Part shown: positions 50,600 to 59,557 of the stretch, one piece after another
Layout: each line of letters opens with the position of its first letter
Position numbering within the stretch: position 1 is the stretch's first letter
Assembly: GCF_023074055.1 (NCBI RefSeq)
Contig: NZ_JADPKR010000115.1
Location: forward strand, 1 to 64,000
Origin: Bradyrhizobium sp. 141
Lineage (GTDB): Bacteria; Pseudomonadota; Alphaproteobacteria; Rhizobiales; Xanthobacteraceae
DNA length: 64,000 nt
Direction of reading: 5' to 3'
Translations under genes and position numbers: made by a program
Notes under the pieces: generated by a model
What the model saw: only the letters and a program-made list of their open reading frames with translations
What the model was told of the DNA's origin: nothing
Databases searched by the model: none

Positions 50600-52800
50600 G
50601 TGATGGTGGGATGAGCGAGGCCGAGAACATATCTCGTCATTCCGGGGCGGTGCGCAGCACCGAACCCGGAATCTCGAGGTTCCGGGTCTGGTCCTTCGGA
50701 CCATCCCGGAACGACGGCAGTGGAGCGCGGGGCAGGGGCCATCCCCTTCTCTCCGCGCTCGCTCTCTCCCTCATCCTCGCCATTGTCGGCTTCGTCGGCT
50801 GGGTCTATTCCCTCGGCCCGCTGCCGCTCGACGAGGCGCGCCGGGTCTCGACCACCATCGTCGACCGCAACGGCAAGCTGCTGCGTGCCTATGCGATGGC
50901 GGATGGCCGCTGGCGTCTGCCGGTCGACGCGAGTTCCAACGTCGATCCGACCTATCTGAAACTGCTGATGGCCTACGAAGACCAGCGCTTCTACGCCCAT
51001 GACGGCATCGACCCGCTGGCGTTGGGGCGTGCCGCCTTGCAGCTCGCGACGCGCGGCCACATCGTCTCGGGCGGCTCGACCATCAGCATGCAGCTTGCCC
51101 GCCTGATGGAGCCGCGGCGGCAGCGGTCGCTCTATGCCAAGCTGCGGCAGATGGTGCGCGCGATCGAAATCGAGCGCAGCATGAGCAAGGAGCAGATTCT
51201 CGATCTCTATCTCGCTCTGGCGCCCTATGGCGGCAATCTCGAAGGCATCCGCGCCGCCTCGATCGGCTATCTCGGCAAGGAGCCGAAGCGCCTGTCACTG
51301 GCGGAGGCCGCGCTGCTGGTCGCGCTGCCGCAATCGCCGGAAACGCGCCGGCTCGACCGCCATCCCGAAGCCGCGCGCAAGGCACGCGACCGCGTGCTCG
51401 ACCGCATGGTCGAGGAGCAAATGGTCAGCGCCGACGACGCAAGGCAGGCCAAGACCGTGCCCGTGCCAAAACTGCGCAAGCCGATGCCGATCCTGGCGCC
51501 GCACGCTTCCGACACCGCGCTGACGACCGTCAAGGATACGCCGGTTATCAAGCTGACGCTGGACGCAAACTTGCAGAAGGTGCTGGAGCCGCTGGCGCGC
51601 GATCGCGCCATTGCGCTCGGGCCGAACATCTCGGTCGGCATCATCGTGGTCGACAATGAGAGCGGCGACGTGCTCGCCCGCGTGGGTTCAGCCGATTATT
51701 TCGACGAGAGCCGGGCAGGACAGGTCGACATGACCCGTGCGATCCGCTCGCCGGGCTCGACGCTCAAACCCTTCATTTACGGGCTCGCCTTCGAGGACGG
51801 CTTCGTTCATCCGGAAAGCCTGATCGACGACCGGCCCGTCCGCTTCGGCTCTTACGCACCCGAGAATTTCGACATGACCTTCCAGGGCACGGTGCCGGTG
51901 AGGAAGGCGCTGCAATTGTCCCTGAACGTCCCGGCGATCGTGCTGCTCGACCGCGTCGGCTCGAGCCGGCTGGCGTCGCGGCTGCGGCAGGCGGGCGGCA
52001 ATCTCGTGCTGCCCAAGGACGAAGCGCCCGGGCTAGCCATGGGTCTCGGCGGCGTCGGCGTGACGCTGCAGGATCTCACGCAGCTCTACACGGGCTTCGC
52101 ACGGCTCGGCACGACCAAGCCGCTGCGCGAGGTCATGGCCGACAAGGACGACCGCGAGCCGCTCCGGCTGCTGGATCAGGTCGCGGCATGGCAGGTCGGC
52201 AACGTGCTGCTGGGAACGCCGCCGCCGGAGAACGCCGCTCACAACCGCATCGCCTTCAAGACCGGGACCTCCTATGGCTATCGCGATGCGTGGTCGGTCG
52301 GGTTCGACGGCCGGATGACCATCGGCGTCTGGGTCGGCCGGCCCGACGGAGCGCCTGTCCCTGGCCTGATCGGGCGCGTCGCCGCCGCACCGATCCTGTT
52401 CGATGCCTTCGCCCGTACCGGCAAGACGCTGGCCCCGTTACCGAAGCCGCCGAGGGGAACCCTGGTTGCCAGCAATGCCAAGCTGCCGTTGCCGCTGAAG
52501 CGGTTCCGGCCCGTAGGGGAACTGGTGCGGACCGGCCGCGAGCAGGCGCTGCACATTCAGTTTCCGCTGAACGGCTCGCGGATCGATGTCGATCGTTCCG
52601 GGGGGCAGGAGAGCGCAGCGATGCCGGTCAAGGTCGCCGGCGGCGTTCTGCCCATGACCGTCATGGTTAACGGCACGGCACTCGGCGAGATCGACGGCCG
52701 CCGCCAGCGCCTGATCGATCCGCCCGGTCCCGGCTTTGCGCGGCTCACGGTGATCGACGCCACGGGCGCCGCGGACACAGTTGTCATTCGAATTCAATGA
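50596..52800 (+). CDS. pbpC: penicillin-binding protein 1C
   Basis: 734 aa class A bifunctional PBP. N-terminal membrane helix (about 50-68), then glycosyltransferase domain (Tyr-Glu-Asp-Gln-Arg-Phe-Tyr, Gly-Gly-Ser-Thr-Ile-Ser-Met-Gln). The transpeptidase domain has Ser-x-x-Lys in Gly-Ser-Thr-Leu-Lys-Pro, Ser-Leu-Asn and Lys-Thr-Gly-Thr-Ser, followed by a C-terminal BiPBP_C domain. Residues about 13-40, before the membrane helix, are the translation of a dispersed palindromic repeat. The start is a GTG overlapping the macroglobulin stop; an ATG five codons later is an alternative. It repairs or extends peptidoglycan. Confidence 0.93.
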   Translation: MSDGGMSEAENISRHSGAVRSTEPGISRFRVWSFGPSRNDGSGARGRGHPLLSALALSLILAIVGFVGWVYSLGPLPLDEARRVSTTIVDRNGKLLRAYAMADGRWRLPVDASSNVDPTYLKLLMAYEDQRFYAHDGIDPLALGRAALQLATRGHIVSGGSTISMQLARLMEPRRQRSLYAKLRQMVRAIEIERSMSKEQILDLYLALAPYGGNLEGIRAASIGYLGKEPKRLSLAEAALLVALPQSPETRRLDRHPEAARKARDRVLDRMVEEQMVSADDARQAKTVPVPKLRKPMPILAPHASDTALTTVKDTPVIKLTLDANLQKVLEPLARDRAIALGPNISVGIIVVDNESGDVLARVGSADYFDESRAGQVDMTRAIRSPGSTLKPFIYGLAFEDGFVHPESLIDDRPVRFGSYAPENFDMTFQGTVPVRKALQLSLNVPAIVLLDRVGSSRLASRLRQAGGNLVLPKDEAPGLAMGLGGVGVTLQDLTQLYTGFARLGTTKPLREVMADKDDREPLRLLDQVAAWQVGNVLLGTPPPENAAHNRIAFKTGTSYGYRDAWSVGFDGRMTIGVWVGRPDGAPVPGLIGRVAAAPILFDAFARTGKTLAPLPKPPRGTLVASNAKLPLPLKRFRPVGELVRTGREQALHIQFPLNGSRIDVDRSGGQESAAMPVKVAGGVLPMTVMVNGTALGEIDGRRQRLIDPPGPGFARLTVIDATGAADTVVIRIQ
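50635..50716. repeat. CGTCATTCCGGGGC palindromic repeat inside pbpC
   Basis: Inverted arms CGTCATTCCGGGGCGGTGC... and its near-complement ending ...ATCCCGGAACGACG enclose two smaller palindromes. This is a dispersed Bradyrhizobium-type repeat, and it lies wholly within the pbpC reading frame without disrupting it. Confidence 0.7.
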
Positions 52801-52850
52801 GCCCGGCTTAAGCGGTTGTGGCGATGGCGGTTTCAGCGTAAGCGGAACCA

Positions 52851-54593
52851 ATGGCCGAGACCTACCCAGCCCCCCGTTTTGGAGCTCCCCGCGAGTCGAA
52901 ATCGCCTGCAAATCCAGGCAGCGGGCTCGTGCGCATGCTCGACGTCGTCACGGCCAACCATGCGCGCGCGGTCGGCTTCCTCGTGCTCTGCGCGCTGCTG
53001 CTGTTCCTGCCGGGCTTCTTCACCATCCCGCCGATCGATCGCGACGAGGCGCGATTCGCCCAGGCCACCAAGCAGATGGTCGAGAGCGGCGACTATGTCG
53101 ATATCCGCTTTCAGGAGGACGTCCGCTACAAGAAGCCGGTCGGCATCTACTGGTTGCAGTCGGCCGCGGTTGAAGCTGCATCGGCGCTCAAACTGCCGAA
53201 AGCCGAGTTGCGCATCTGGGTCTACCGGCTGCCGTCGCTGTTAGGGGCGATCGGCGCGGTGCTCATGACCTATTGGGCCGCGCTCGGCTTCGTCACGCGG
53301 CGCGCCGCGGTGCTGGCGGCGCTGATGATGTGCGCTTCGGTGCTGCTCGGTGTCGAGGCGCGGCTCGCCAAGACCGACGCGATGCTGCTGCTTTGCGTGG
53401 TCGCGGCGATGGGGGCGATGGCGCGGGCCTATCTGTCCTGGCAGCGCGCGGAGGACGAGACCCATCCGCCCTGGAGCTGGCCCGCGATCTTCTGGACCGC
53501 GCTTGCGGTGGGCATCCTGATCAAGGGTCCGCTGATCCTGATGTTCGCTGGCCTCACCATCGTTGCGCTCGCGATCCAGGACCGCGATGCCTCCTGGCTG
53601 TGGCGCTTGCGCCCGGTCTGGGGCCTGATGTGGATGCTGGTGCTGGTGATGCCCTGGTTCGTCGCGATCTTCTGGCGGGCCGGCGAAACCTTCTTCGCCG
53701 ATTCCGTCGGCGGCGACATGCTGAGCAAGTTAGGGGCCCAGGAATCCCATGGCGCGCCGCCCGGGCTGTACCTGGCGTTATTCTGGATCACGTTCTGGCC
53801 GGGCGCACCGCTCGCGGCGATGGCGGCGCCCGCAGTCTGGCGGGCCCGGCGTGAACCCGGCGCGCAGTTTCTGCTGGCCTGGTTGATCCCGTCCTGGATC
53901 GTGTTCGAAGCCGTGCTGACCAAGCTGCCGCATTACGTGCTGCCGCTCTATCCGGCGATCGCCATTCTGACCGCCGGTGCGGTGGAGCGGCGCGTGCTGT
54001 CGCGCTCCTGGCTGATGCGCGGTTCAGCCTGGTGGTTCGCGATCCCCGCGGCCGCCTCGATCGTCGCGGTGGTCGGCGCGGTGATGCTGACGCGGCAGCC
54101 GGCCTTCGTGGCCTGGCCGTTCATCGCGGCGTCGCTGATCTTCGGCCTGTTCGCCTGGTGGCTCTACGACAACAATCGCGCCGAGCGCTCGCTGCTCAAC
54201 GCGCTGGTCGCGGCCCTGATGCTGGCGGTGGTGGTGTACGGCATCGTGCTGCCGTCATTGACCCCGCTGTTTCCAAGCATCGAGGTCGCGCGCGCGCTCC
54301 GCAATGTCACCTGCGTCGGGCCGAAGGCGGCTGCTGCCGGCTATCACGAGCCGAGCCTGGTCTTCCTGACCGGCACGCAGACGCTGCTGACCGACGGCTC
54401 AGGTGCTGCGGACTTCCTGCGGCAAGGCAGCTGTCGCTTCGCGCTGATCGAGCAGCGCTCGGAGCGCAGCTTCGTGCAGCGCGCCGAGGCGATCGGATTG
54501 CGCTACAAGGTCGGGACGCGCATCGACGGCTATAATTTCTCGCAAGGCCGCGCGATCTCGATCTCGATCTTCCGGTCGGAAGGCACCGAATAG
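52851..54593 (+). CDS. ArnT-like lipid glycosyltransferase (GT39/83 type)
   Basis: 580-aa membrane protein with about twelve helices. The first periplasmic loop holds Pro-Pro-Ile-Asp-Arg-Asp-Glu-Ala-Arg-Phe-Ala-Gln, with the catalytic Asp/Glu pair of this class, and then Tyr-Lys-Lys-Pro-Val-Gly-Ile-Tyr-Trp. Such enzymes move a sugar from undecaprenyl phosphate to an outer-leaflet acceptor. ArnT itself adds aminoarabinose to lipid A. Here the companion GT2 and LAB-N genes support a lipid-A or hopanoid-lipid sugar, identity unknown. Starts 51 bases after pbpC and is followed directly by a PAP2 gene. Confidence 0.82.
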   Translation: MAETYPAPRFGAPRESKSPANPGSGLVRMLDVVTANHARAVGFLVLCALLLFLPGFFTIPPIDRDEARFAQATKQMVESGDYVDIRFQEDVRYKKPVGIYWLQSAAVEAASALKLPKAELRIWVYRLPSLLGAIGAVLMTYWAALGFVTRRAAVLAALMMCASVLLGVEARLAKTDAMLLLCVVAAMGAMARAYLSWQRAEDETHPPWSWPAIFWTALAVGILIKGPLILMFAGLTIVALAIQDRDASWLWRLRPVWGLMWMLVLVMPWFVAIFWRAGETFFADSVGGDMLSKLGAQESHGAPPGLYLALFWITFWPGAPLAAMAAPAVWRARREPGAQFLLAWLIPSWIVFEAVLTKLPHYVLPLYPAIAILTAGAVERRVLSRSWLMRGSAWWFAIPAAASIVAVVGAVMLTRQPAFVAWPFIAASLIFGLFAWWLYDNNRAERSLLNALVAALMLAVVVYGIVLPSLTPLFPSIEVARALRNVTCVGPKAAAAGYHEPSLVFLTGTQTLLTDGSGAADFLRQGSCRFALIEQRSERSFVQRAEAIGLRYKVGTRIDGYNFSQGRAISISIFRSEGTE

Positions 54594-54594
54594 G

Positions 54595-55440
54595 ATGCCG
54601 GCCCCGACCAGCATCGCGCCGCGTCCGGGCTATCCCGCGCAATTGCTCGCCGTGTCCCGGCAGGCGCTGGCGCAACTGGTTCGCACGCCCTCGCATTCGC
54701 GCCGCGCAGAGGCCGCGCGAAAACTGGCGCGGCATTCGCTGTGGCTCAGCGCAGCGGGCGCAGCCCTGGTCATCGTGCTGATGATCGCGTTCGACCAGAC
54801 CGAGATCCAGCTGATGCCCGCGCGCGGCACGCCCGGCCTGTGGCCGATCCGCATCCTCACCGATTTCGGCAAGGATGAATATCTGTTGTCGGTGCTGGGA
54901 GCTACGCTGGTGGCTCTGGCGTTCGTTGCGGCCGGGCTGCATGGGACGCGCCGCGCGCTGCTGCTGGGACTCGGTACGCGGCTGCAGTTTGTATTTCTGT
55001 CGATTGCCGTGTCGGCATTCGTCGCCGAGATCCTGAAATATCTCATCGGCCGCGGTCGTCCGTTTGTCGGCGGCAAGGCCAATCCCTTCAACTTCGTGCC
55101 GTTCGAAGGGACGGGGGCGTATGCCAGCCTGCCGTCGGGCCATGCAGTGGCGGCGTTCGCCCTGGCGTTTGCCGTGTCGGCATTGTGGCCGCGCCTGCGC
55201 GTATTCATGTTCACTTACGCAATCGTGATCCTGTTGACGCGGCTGGTGCTGGTCGCGCATCACCCGAGCGACGTCGTGGCTGGCGCCCTGGTCGGCACGG
55301 TGGGCGCCATGGCAGTCCGCTACTGGTTCGCGGCCCGAAGGTTGGGCTTTGCCATCCGCGCCGACGGCACCATCGTGCCTCTTGCGGGGGCGGTCTCGGG
55401 CCGCCTCAAAAGGGTTGCCCACGGGGCATCCGCCCCATAA
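54595..55440 (+). CDS. PAP2 family phosphatase
   Basis: 281 aa with about six helices and all three PAP2 motifs: Lys-x6-Arg-Pro (Lys-Tyr-Leu-Ile-Gly-Arg-Gly-Arg-Pro), Pro-Ser-Gly-His and Arg-x5-His-x3-Asp (Thr-Arg-Leu-Val-Leu-Val-Ala-His-His-Pro-Ser-Asp). It would dephosphorylate a lipid phosphate or pyrophosphate in the membrane, for example recycling the undecaprenyl carrier or trimming lipid A 1- or 4'-phosphate. It starts one base after the glycosyltransferase stop, so coupled. Confidence 0.88.
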   Translation: MPAPTSIAPRPGYPAQLLAVSRQALAQLVRTPSHSRRAEAARKLARHSLWLSAAGAALVIVLMIAFDQTEIQLMPARGTPGLWPIRILTDFGKDEYLLSVLGATLVALAFVAAGLHGTRRALLLGLGTRLQFVFLSIAVSAFVAEILKYLIGRGRPFVGGKANPFNFVPFEGTGAYASLPSGHAVAAFALAFAVSALWPRLRVFMFTYAIVILLTRLVLVAHHPSDVVAGALVGTVGAMAVRYWFAARRLGFAIRADGTIVPLAGAVSGRLKRVAHGASAP

Positions 55441-55504
55441 AAGCGGCTGCCTGCCGGGTCCGCCGGTTCCCCGGGGCAGTCCCATTCCAACCACGAGCCT
55501 CGAT

Positions 55505-56257
55505 TTGTCGTCGTCCCAGCCTTCGGTTTCCCAGCCCGCGGTTTCCATCGTCGTCCCCGTGCGCAACGAAGCCGACAACATCGCGCCGTTGATCGCGGAG
55601 ATCGGTGCGGCGCTCGACGGCCGCTGGGCCTACGAGATCATCTACGTCAACGACGGCTCGACCGATGCGACCGCCGAACGGCTCGCGGCGCTCATGACGC
55701 AGCGGGACAATCTGCGCCAGCTCCGCCATGCCAGATCAGGCGGCCAATCCGCGGCCGTGCGCAGCGGCGTGCGCGCGGCACGCGGGGTGATCGTGGCGAC
55801 GCTCGACGGCGACGGCCAGAACAATCCGGCCTTCCTGCCCGACCTGATCTCGGCGGTCGAGAAGGGAGCAGGGCGCGTCGGCCTCGCTGCGGGGCAGCGC
55901 GTGGGACGCAAGGATACCGGCTTCAAGAAACTCCAGTCGCGCGTGGCGAACGGCGTCCGCAACGCCATCCTGAAGGACGGCACGCGGGACACCGGCTGTG
56001 GGTTGAAGGCATTCCGGCGCGAGGTCTTCCTGGTGATGCCCTATTTCGACGGGCTGCATCGCTTCCTGCCGGCGCTGGTCCGCCGCGAAGGCTACGACAT
56101 CGCCTATGTCGACGTCATCGACCGGCCGCGCCATTCCGGCGTGTCGAATTATGGTTTCTTCGACCGGCTGTGGATCGGCATCATGGATCTCGCGGGGGTG
56201 TGGTGGCTGATCCGCCGCAAGAAGCCGACACCAGATGTGACTGAGGTGAACGCATGA
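55505..56257 (+). CDS. GT2 family polyprenyl-phosphate sugar transferase
   Basis: About 250 aa. N-terminal GT-A domain with Val-Ser-Ile-Val-Val-Pro-Val-Arg-Asn-Glu, Val-Asn-Asp-Gly-Ser-Thr-Asp and Leu-Asp-Gly-Asp-Gly-Gln. A dolichol-phosphate-mannose-synthase-like core follows, ending with an amphipathic or membrane-associated helix. It should load a nucleotide sugar onto undecaprenyl phosphate. The start is uncertain: the TTG at 55505 has a weak site, and the frame is open upstream into the PAP2 gene. It overlaps the LAB-N gene by 4 bases. Confidence 0.82.
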   Translation: MSSSQPSVSQPAVSIVVPVRNEADNIAPLIAEIGAALDGRWAYEIIYVNDGSTDATAERLAALMTQRDNLRQLRHARSGGQSAAVRSGVRAARGVIVATLDGDGQNNPAFLPDLISAVEKGAGRVGLAAGQRVGRKDTGFKKLQSRVANGVRNAILKDGTRDTGCGLKAFRREVFLVMPYFDGLHRFLPALVRREGYDIAYVDVIDRPRHSGVSNYGFFDRLWIGIMDLAGVWWLIRRKKPTPDVTEVNA

Positions 56258-56592
56258 TCATCCAATACGGTCAGGCGCTGAGCAACTATCTCTACGACGT
56301 GTTCGTCGCCAAGTTCGATTTCTGGCTGGCATTCGGCCTGGTCGCGCAGCTGTTCTTCACCGCGCGCTTCCTGGTGCAGTGGATCGCGAGCGAGCGCGCC
56401 GGCAACAGCGTGGTGCCGATGGCGTTCTGGTTCTGCTCGATGGGCGGCGGGCTGATGACGCTGGTCTACGGCGTCGTGAAGCGCGAGCCCGTCATCATCC
56501 TCGGACAATCGCTCGCGACCATCATCTATATCCGCAACATCATGCTGATCATCAAGAACCGCGGCAGAGCTTCGAAGACGCTGGACCGCTGA
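56254..56592 (+). CDS. lipid-A-disaccharide synthase N-terminal domain protein (LAB-N)
   Basis: 112-aa three-helix membrane protein of the LAB-N family: Phe-Leu-Val-Gln-Trp-Ile-Ala-Ser-Glu and Ser-Met-Gly-Gly-Gly-Leu-Met-Thr-Leu-Val-Tyr. These small proteins accompany GT2/ArnT-type genes. They are thought to help move or present the lipid-linked sugar across the membrane, much as ArnE/F-like flippases do. Start overlaps the GT2 stop (ATGA). Confidence 0.85.
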   Translation: MIIQYGQALSNYLYDVFVAKFDFWLAFGLVAQLFFTARFLVQWIASERAGNSVVPMAFWFCSMGGGLMTLVYGVVKREPVIILGQSLATIIYIRNIMLIIKNRGRASKTLDR

Positions 56593-56661
56593 TCCCAGTC
56601 CTAAGCCGCGGACGCCTCCCAAACCCGTCTGAAATGATCCCAAGCGGCTCTTGCTATTTAA

Positions 56662-56675
56662 GGACCAAATGGTCC
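56662..56675. promoter_or_regulatory. TetR operator, autoregulatory
   Basis: GGACCAAATGGTCC, a perfect palindrome with two central bases. It lies 11 bases before the TetR start codon. A near match stands before the exporter gene at 57337. Confidence 0.65.
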
Positions 56676-56686
56676 ATATATTGGTC

Positions 56687-57298
56687 ATGCGCCAATCTCC
56701 CGGACAGTTGCCGCGTGGGCGGCCCAGGGAATTCGACGTCGACGCCGCGGTCGAGCGTGCGATGGATGTGTTCTGGTCGCGCGGCTATCACGGCACGGCG
56801 CTGCCGGATCTGCTTCGGGCGACAAAACTCTCGCGCGGCAGCCTCTACGCCGCTTTCGGCGACAAGCATTCGCTGTTCCTGCGCGCGCTTGACCGCTACA
56901 TTGGCGATGCCCTGGCTCGGATAGAGTTCGAATTCGACCCGCGCAAGGACTCGATCGACGGCCTGCGGGCCTACCTTGCCGGTTACGTCGAGCGCACCAG
57001 CGGGGCCAATGGGCGGCGCGGATGCCTGCTGGTGGCCACAGCCATGGAGCTGGCTGGACAGGATGCCGAGGTTGGCCGGCGCGTCACGAGTTTCTTCAAG
57101 GCGATGGAGGGCAGGGTGGCGGACGCGCTCTCCCGCGCCAAGGCGGCGGGCAAGCTGGCCGATGGCGTCGAACCCTCCAGTGCCGCCCGGATTCTCGTCT
57201 GCTTCGTCGAAGGGCTGCGCGTGACTGGCAAGACCGCGCCGGCGCGCGCCACGTCGCAGGCCACCGCCGATACGCTGCTCGATCGCTTCATCAGGTAA
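56687..57298 (+). CDS. TetR family regulator
   Basis: 203 aa. HTH about residues 15-60 (Val-Glu-Arg-Ala-Met-Asp-Val-Phe-Trp-Ser-Arg-Gly-Tyr...Ser-Arg-Gly-Ser-Leu-Tyr-Ala-Ala-Phe-Gly-Asp-Lys). The C-terminal domain has Arg-Arg-Gly-Cys-Leu-Leu, the Cys-containing motif of the TetR_C_16/YcdC-like group. The ATG at 56687 was chosen because the DNA-binding arm starts there and the operator sits just before it. It probably represses itself and the EamA exporter downstream. Confidence 0.9.
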   Translation: MRQSPGQLPRGRPREFDVDAAVERAMDVFWSRGYHGTALPDLLRATKLSRGSLYAAFGDKHSLFLRALDRYIGDALARIEFEFDPRKDSIDGLRAYLAGYVERTSGANGRRGCLLVATAMELAGQDAEVGRRVTSFFKAMEGRVADALSRAKAAGKLADGVEPSSAARILVCFVEGLRVTGKTAPARATSQATADTLLDRFIR

Positions 57299-57336
57299 GC
57301 AACCCCATGGACGCCTCTCGCCGGCGGCCTATATCT

Positions 57337-57350
57337 GGACTGAATGGTCC
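57337..57350. promoter_or_regulatory. TetR operator before the exporter gene
   Basis: GGACTGAATGGTCC, identical to the operator at 56662 in 12 of 14 positions, 16 bases before the EamA start codon. Confidence 0.55.
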
Positions 57351-57366
57351 TGAAAGGATCTGCGCC

Positions 57367-58230
57367 ATGACTATCATCCAGATCGTCTGCGCGGTAGTCG
57401 TTCCCTTGCTCTGGGGCTATCAGTTCGTCGCCATCAAGGTCGGCGTGACGGAGTTTCCGCCCCTTTTCTTCCTCGCTCTGCGCTTCCTGGCCATTGCGCT
57501 GCTGCTGGTCCCGTTCGTCGCGAGGCCTACGCCTCGACAACTGGGCCCGATCGCAGCGATTTCCCTGTTCCTTGGCGGTCTGAATTTTGGGCTGTTCTAT
57601 GTTGGTCTTGGCCTGGGCTCGGGAAGCATGTCGGCCGTGGCCTATCAACTCGCGACGCCCTTCACTGTCCTGCTGGCCTGGCCGCTGCTCGCGGAGAAGC
57701 CGTCTCTCGTCACGTCAGCCGGCGTGGTGTTGGCCTTCGCTGGCGTGGTCGTGTTGGCAGCCGGGCCTGGTATTTCGGGGAACGCGCTTCCGCTGCTGCT
57801 CGTGGTCGGCGCCGCTTTCGCGTTCGCCGTCTCCAATGTCCTGACCAAGCTCTACGGCCCTTTTGACCCCCTGATGCTGATGGGCTGGTCGTCGCTGCTG
57901 ACGGTGCCGCAGGTCATGGTGATGTCGTTGCTGCTCGAATACGGACAACTGACGAGCCTCGTCACGGCCGACGGACGGGGCTGGCTGGCGCTCGCCTACA
58001 CGATCTTCATCGGCGGAATTGTCGGATTCAGCCTCTGGTTCTGGTTGATTTCCCATTGTTCGATGGGCCGTGTCGCACCCTTCGGCCTGCTGCTGCCGGT
58101 GTTTGCGTTGATGTCGAGCGTGCTGTTCCTGGGCGAACGCATGACGCCAAAGCTGATCGTCGGCGGGCTGCTCGCGATCTCCGGCGTCGCCATCACGCAA
58201 GTCAAACCGCGCGTCGCGGCGCGGCTTTAG
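57367..58230 (+). CDS. EamA/DMT family exporter
   Basis: 287-aa permease with ten membrane helices in two repeated halves. The EamA motif occurs twice, for example Trp-Gly-Tyr-Gln-Phe-Val-Ala-Ile and Phe-Gly-Leu-Leu-Leu-Pro-Val-Phe-Ala...Leu-Gly-Glu-Arg. AAGGA lies upstream. It is paired with the TetR gene, so it likely exports a metabolite or toxic compound that the regulator senses. Substrate unknown. Confidence 0.9.
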   Translation: MTIIQIVCAVVVPLLWGYQFVAIKVGVTEFPPLFFLALRFLAIALLLVPFVARPTPRQLGPIAAISLFLGGLNFGLFYVGLGLGSGSMSAVAYQLATPFTVLLAWPLLAEKPSLVTSAGVVLAFAGVVVLAAGPGISGNALPLLLVVGAAFAFAVSNVLTKLYGPFDPLMLMGWSSLLTVPQVMVMSLLLEYGQLTSLVTADGRGWLALAYTIFIGGIVGFSLWFWLISHCSMGRVAPFGLLLPVFALMSSVLFLGERMTPKLIVGGLLAISGVAITQVKPRVAARL

Positions 58231-58372
58231 CGCGGCAGCGCCGTCGCACCCGAGGCGGGCAGCCGTCTCTACGGACGCTCGCGGCATCGGCAGTCGCAAT
58301 CGCCAGTCGCGACGCCATCACCGTGCTGAAGTTCATCTTTCCGCATTGAGCCCGATGTGAGGCCGGCTGTGC

Positions 58373-59557
58373 TCACATTGCCGCCTTGAGGGCAGCAAAG
58401 CCGCGATCGAGATCGGCCTTGAGATCGTCGACGCTTTCGAGACCGATATGCAGCCGCAGGGTAGGGCCGCCCGGCGCCCATTTGGTCGCGGTGCGATAGG
58501 CGTCGCAGTCGAAGGGAATCGCAAGGCTCTCGAAGCCGCCCCAGGAAAAACCCATGCCGAACAGCTTGAGCGTGTTGAGCATGGTGTCGACCGCCTTCTG
58601 CGGCGCCGGCTTCAGCACGATGCTGAACAGGCCGGATGCGCCGGTGAAGTCGCGCTTCCAGATCGCATGGCCCGGATCGGTCTCGAGCCCCGGATGCAGC
58701 ACGCGCGCGACCTCGGGTCGGCCAGCCAGCCAGCGCGCCATGTCGAGCCCGGAGCGATGATGCTGCGCCAGCCGCACCGACAGCGTGCGCAGGCCGCGCA
58801 GCGCGAGGAAGACGTCGTCGGGACCGGCGCAGACGCCGAGCAGGCGGATGCCCTCGGCGACCATCGGCCAGGCCTTGGCGTTGGCCGAGATGGTGCCGAA
58901 CATGATGTCGGAATGACCGCCGATGTATTTGGTGGCGGCCTGCATGCTGATGTCGACGCCCTGATCAAGCGAGCGGTGATAGAGCGGGGTTGCCCAGGTG
59001 TTGTCGTCGATGACGAGCGCATCGCGCGCATGCGCGACCTCGGCGATCGCGCGGATGTCGGGCATCTCGAACGATTGCGAGCCCGGCGCCTCCACCAGGA
59101 CCGCGCGGGTGTTTTGCTTGAACAGCTTGTCGATGCCCGCGCCGATCATCGGGTCGAAATAGGCGGTCTCGATGCCATAGCGCGCGAGCATGCCGTTGCA
59201 GAAATTGCGCGAGGGCCGATAGACGTTGTCGCAGACCAGGAGATGGTCCCCGGTCTTCAGCACCGAGAGCAGGGTGGTGGAGATCGCCGACAGGCCCGAC
59301 GGCACGATGCCGACGCCGGCGCATTGCGGCCCCTCCAGCGCCATCAGCGTCTCCTGGAACGCCTTGGTGGTGGGGGAACCGTGGCGGCCATAGGTGAACT
59401 CGCCGCGATGGGCGTGCAGGTCCTCGGCGGTCGGGTAGAGCACGGTCGAGCCGTGAAAGACCGGCGGATTGACGAACCCCTTCTGCGCCTTGGTGTCGCG
59501 GCCGGAGGTGACCAGCCGGGTCTCGGCGTGCTGCTCTTGGGGGGGCGAGGAATCCAT
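58373..59557 (-). CDS. metC: cystathionine beta-lyase
   Basis: 394-aa PLP enzyme cleaving cystathionine to homocysteine, pyruvate and ammonia in methionine synthesis. PLP Lys210 lies in Ala-Ala-Thr-Lys-Tyr-Ile-Gly-Gly-His-Ser-Asp. Tyr-Gly-Arg-His-Gly (56-60) and Trp-Ala-Thr-Pro-Leu are typical of MetC and its relatives. Length fits. The start at 59557 has the expected N-terminus; the extension upstream has no similarity. Other Cys/Met-fold lyases are possible, but the Tyr56-Gly-Arg motif and length favour MetC. Confidence 0.88.
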   Translation of the reverse strand: MDSSPPQEQHAETRLVTSGRDTKAQKGFVNPPVFHGSTVLYPTAEDLHAHRGEFTYGRHGSPTTKAFQETLMALEGPQCAGVGIVPSGLSAISTTLLSVLKTGDHLLVCDNVYRPSRNFCNGMLARYGIETAYFDPMIGAGIDKLFKQNTRAVLVEAPGSQSFEMPDIRAIAEVAHARDALVIDDNTWATPLYHRSLDQGVDISMQAATKYIGGHSDIMFGTISANAKAWPMVAEGIRLLGVCAGPDDVFLALRGLRTLSVRLAQHHRSGLDMARWLAGRPEVARVLHPGLETDPGHAIWKRDFTGASGLFSIVLKPAPQKAVDTMLNTLKLFGMGFSWGGFESLAIPFDCDAYRTATKWAPGGPTLRLHIGLESVDDLKADLDRGFAALKAAM

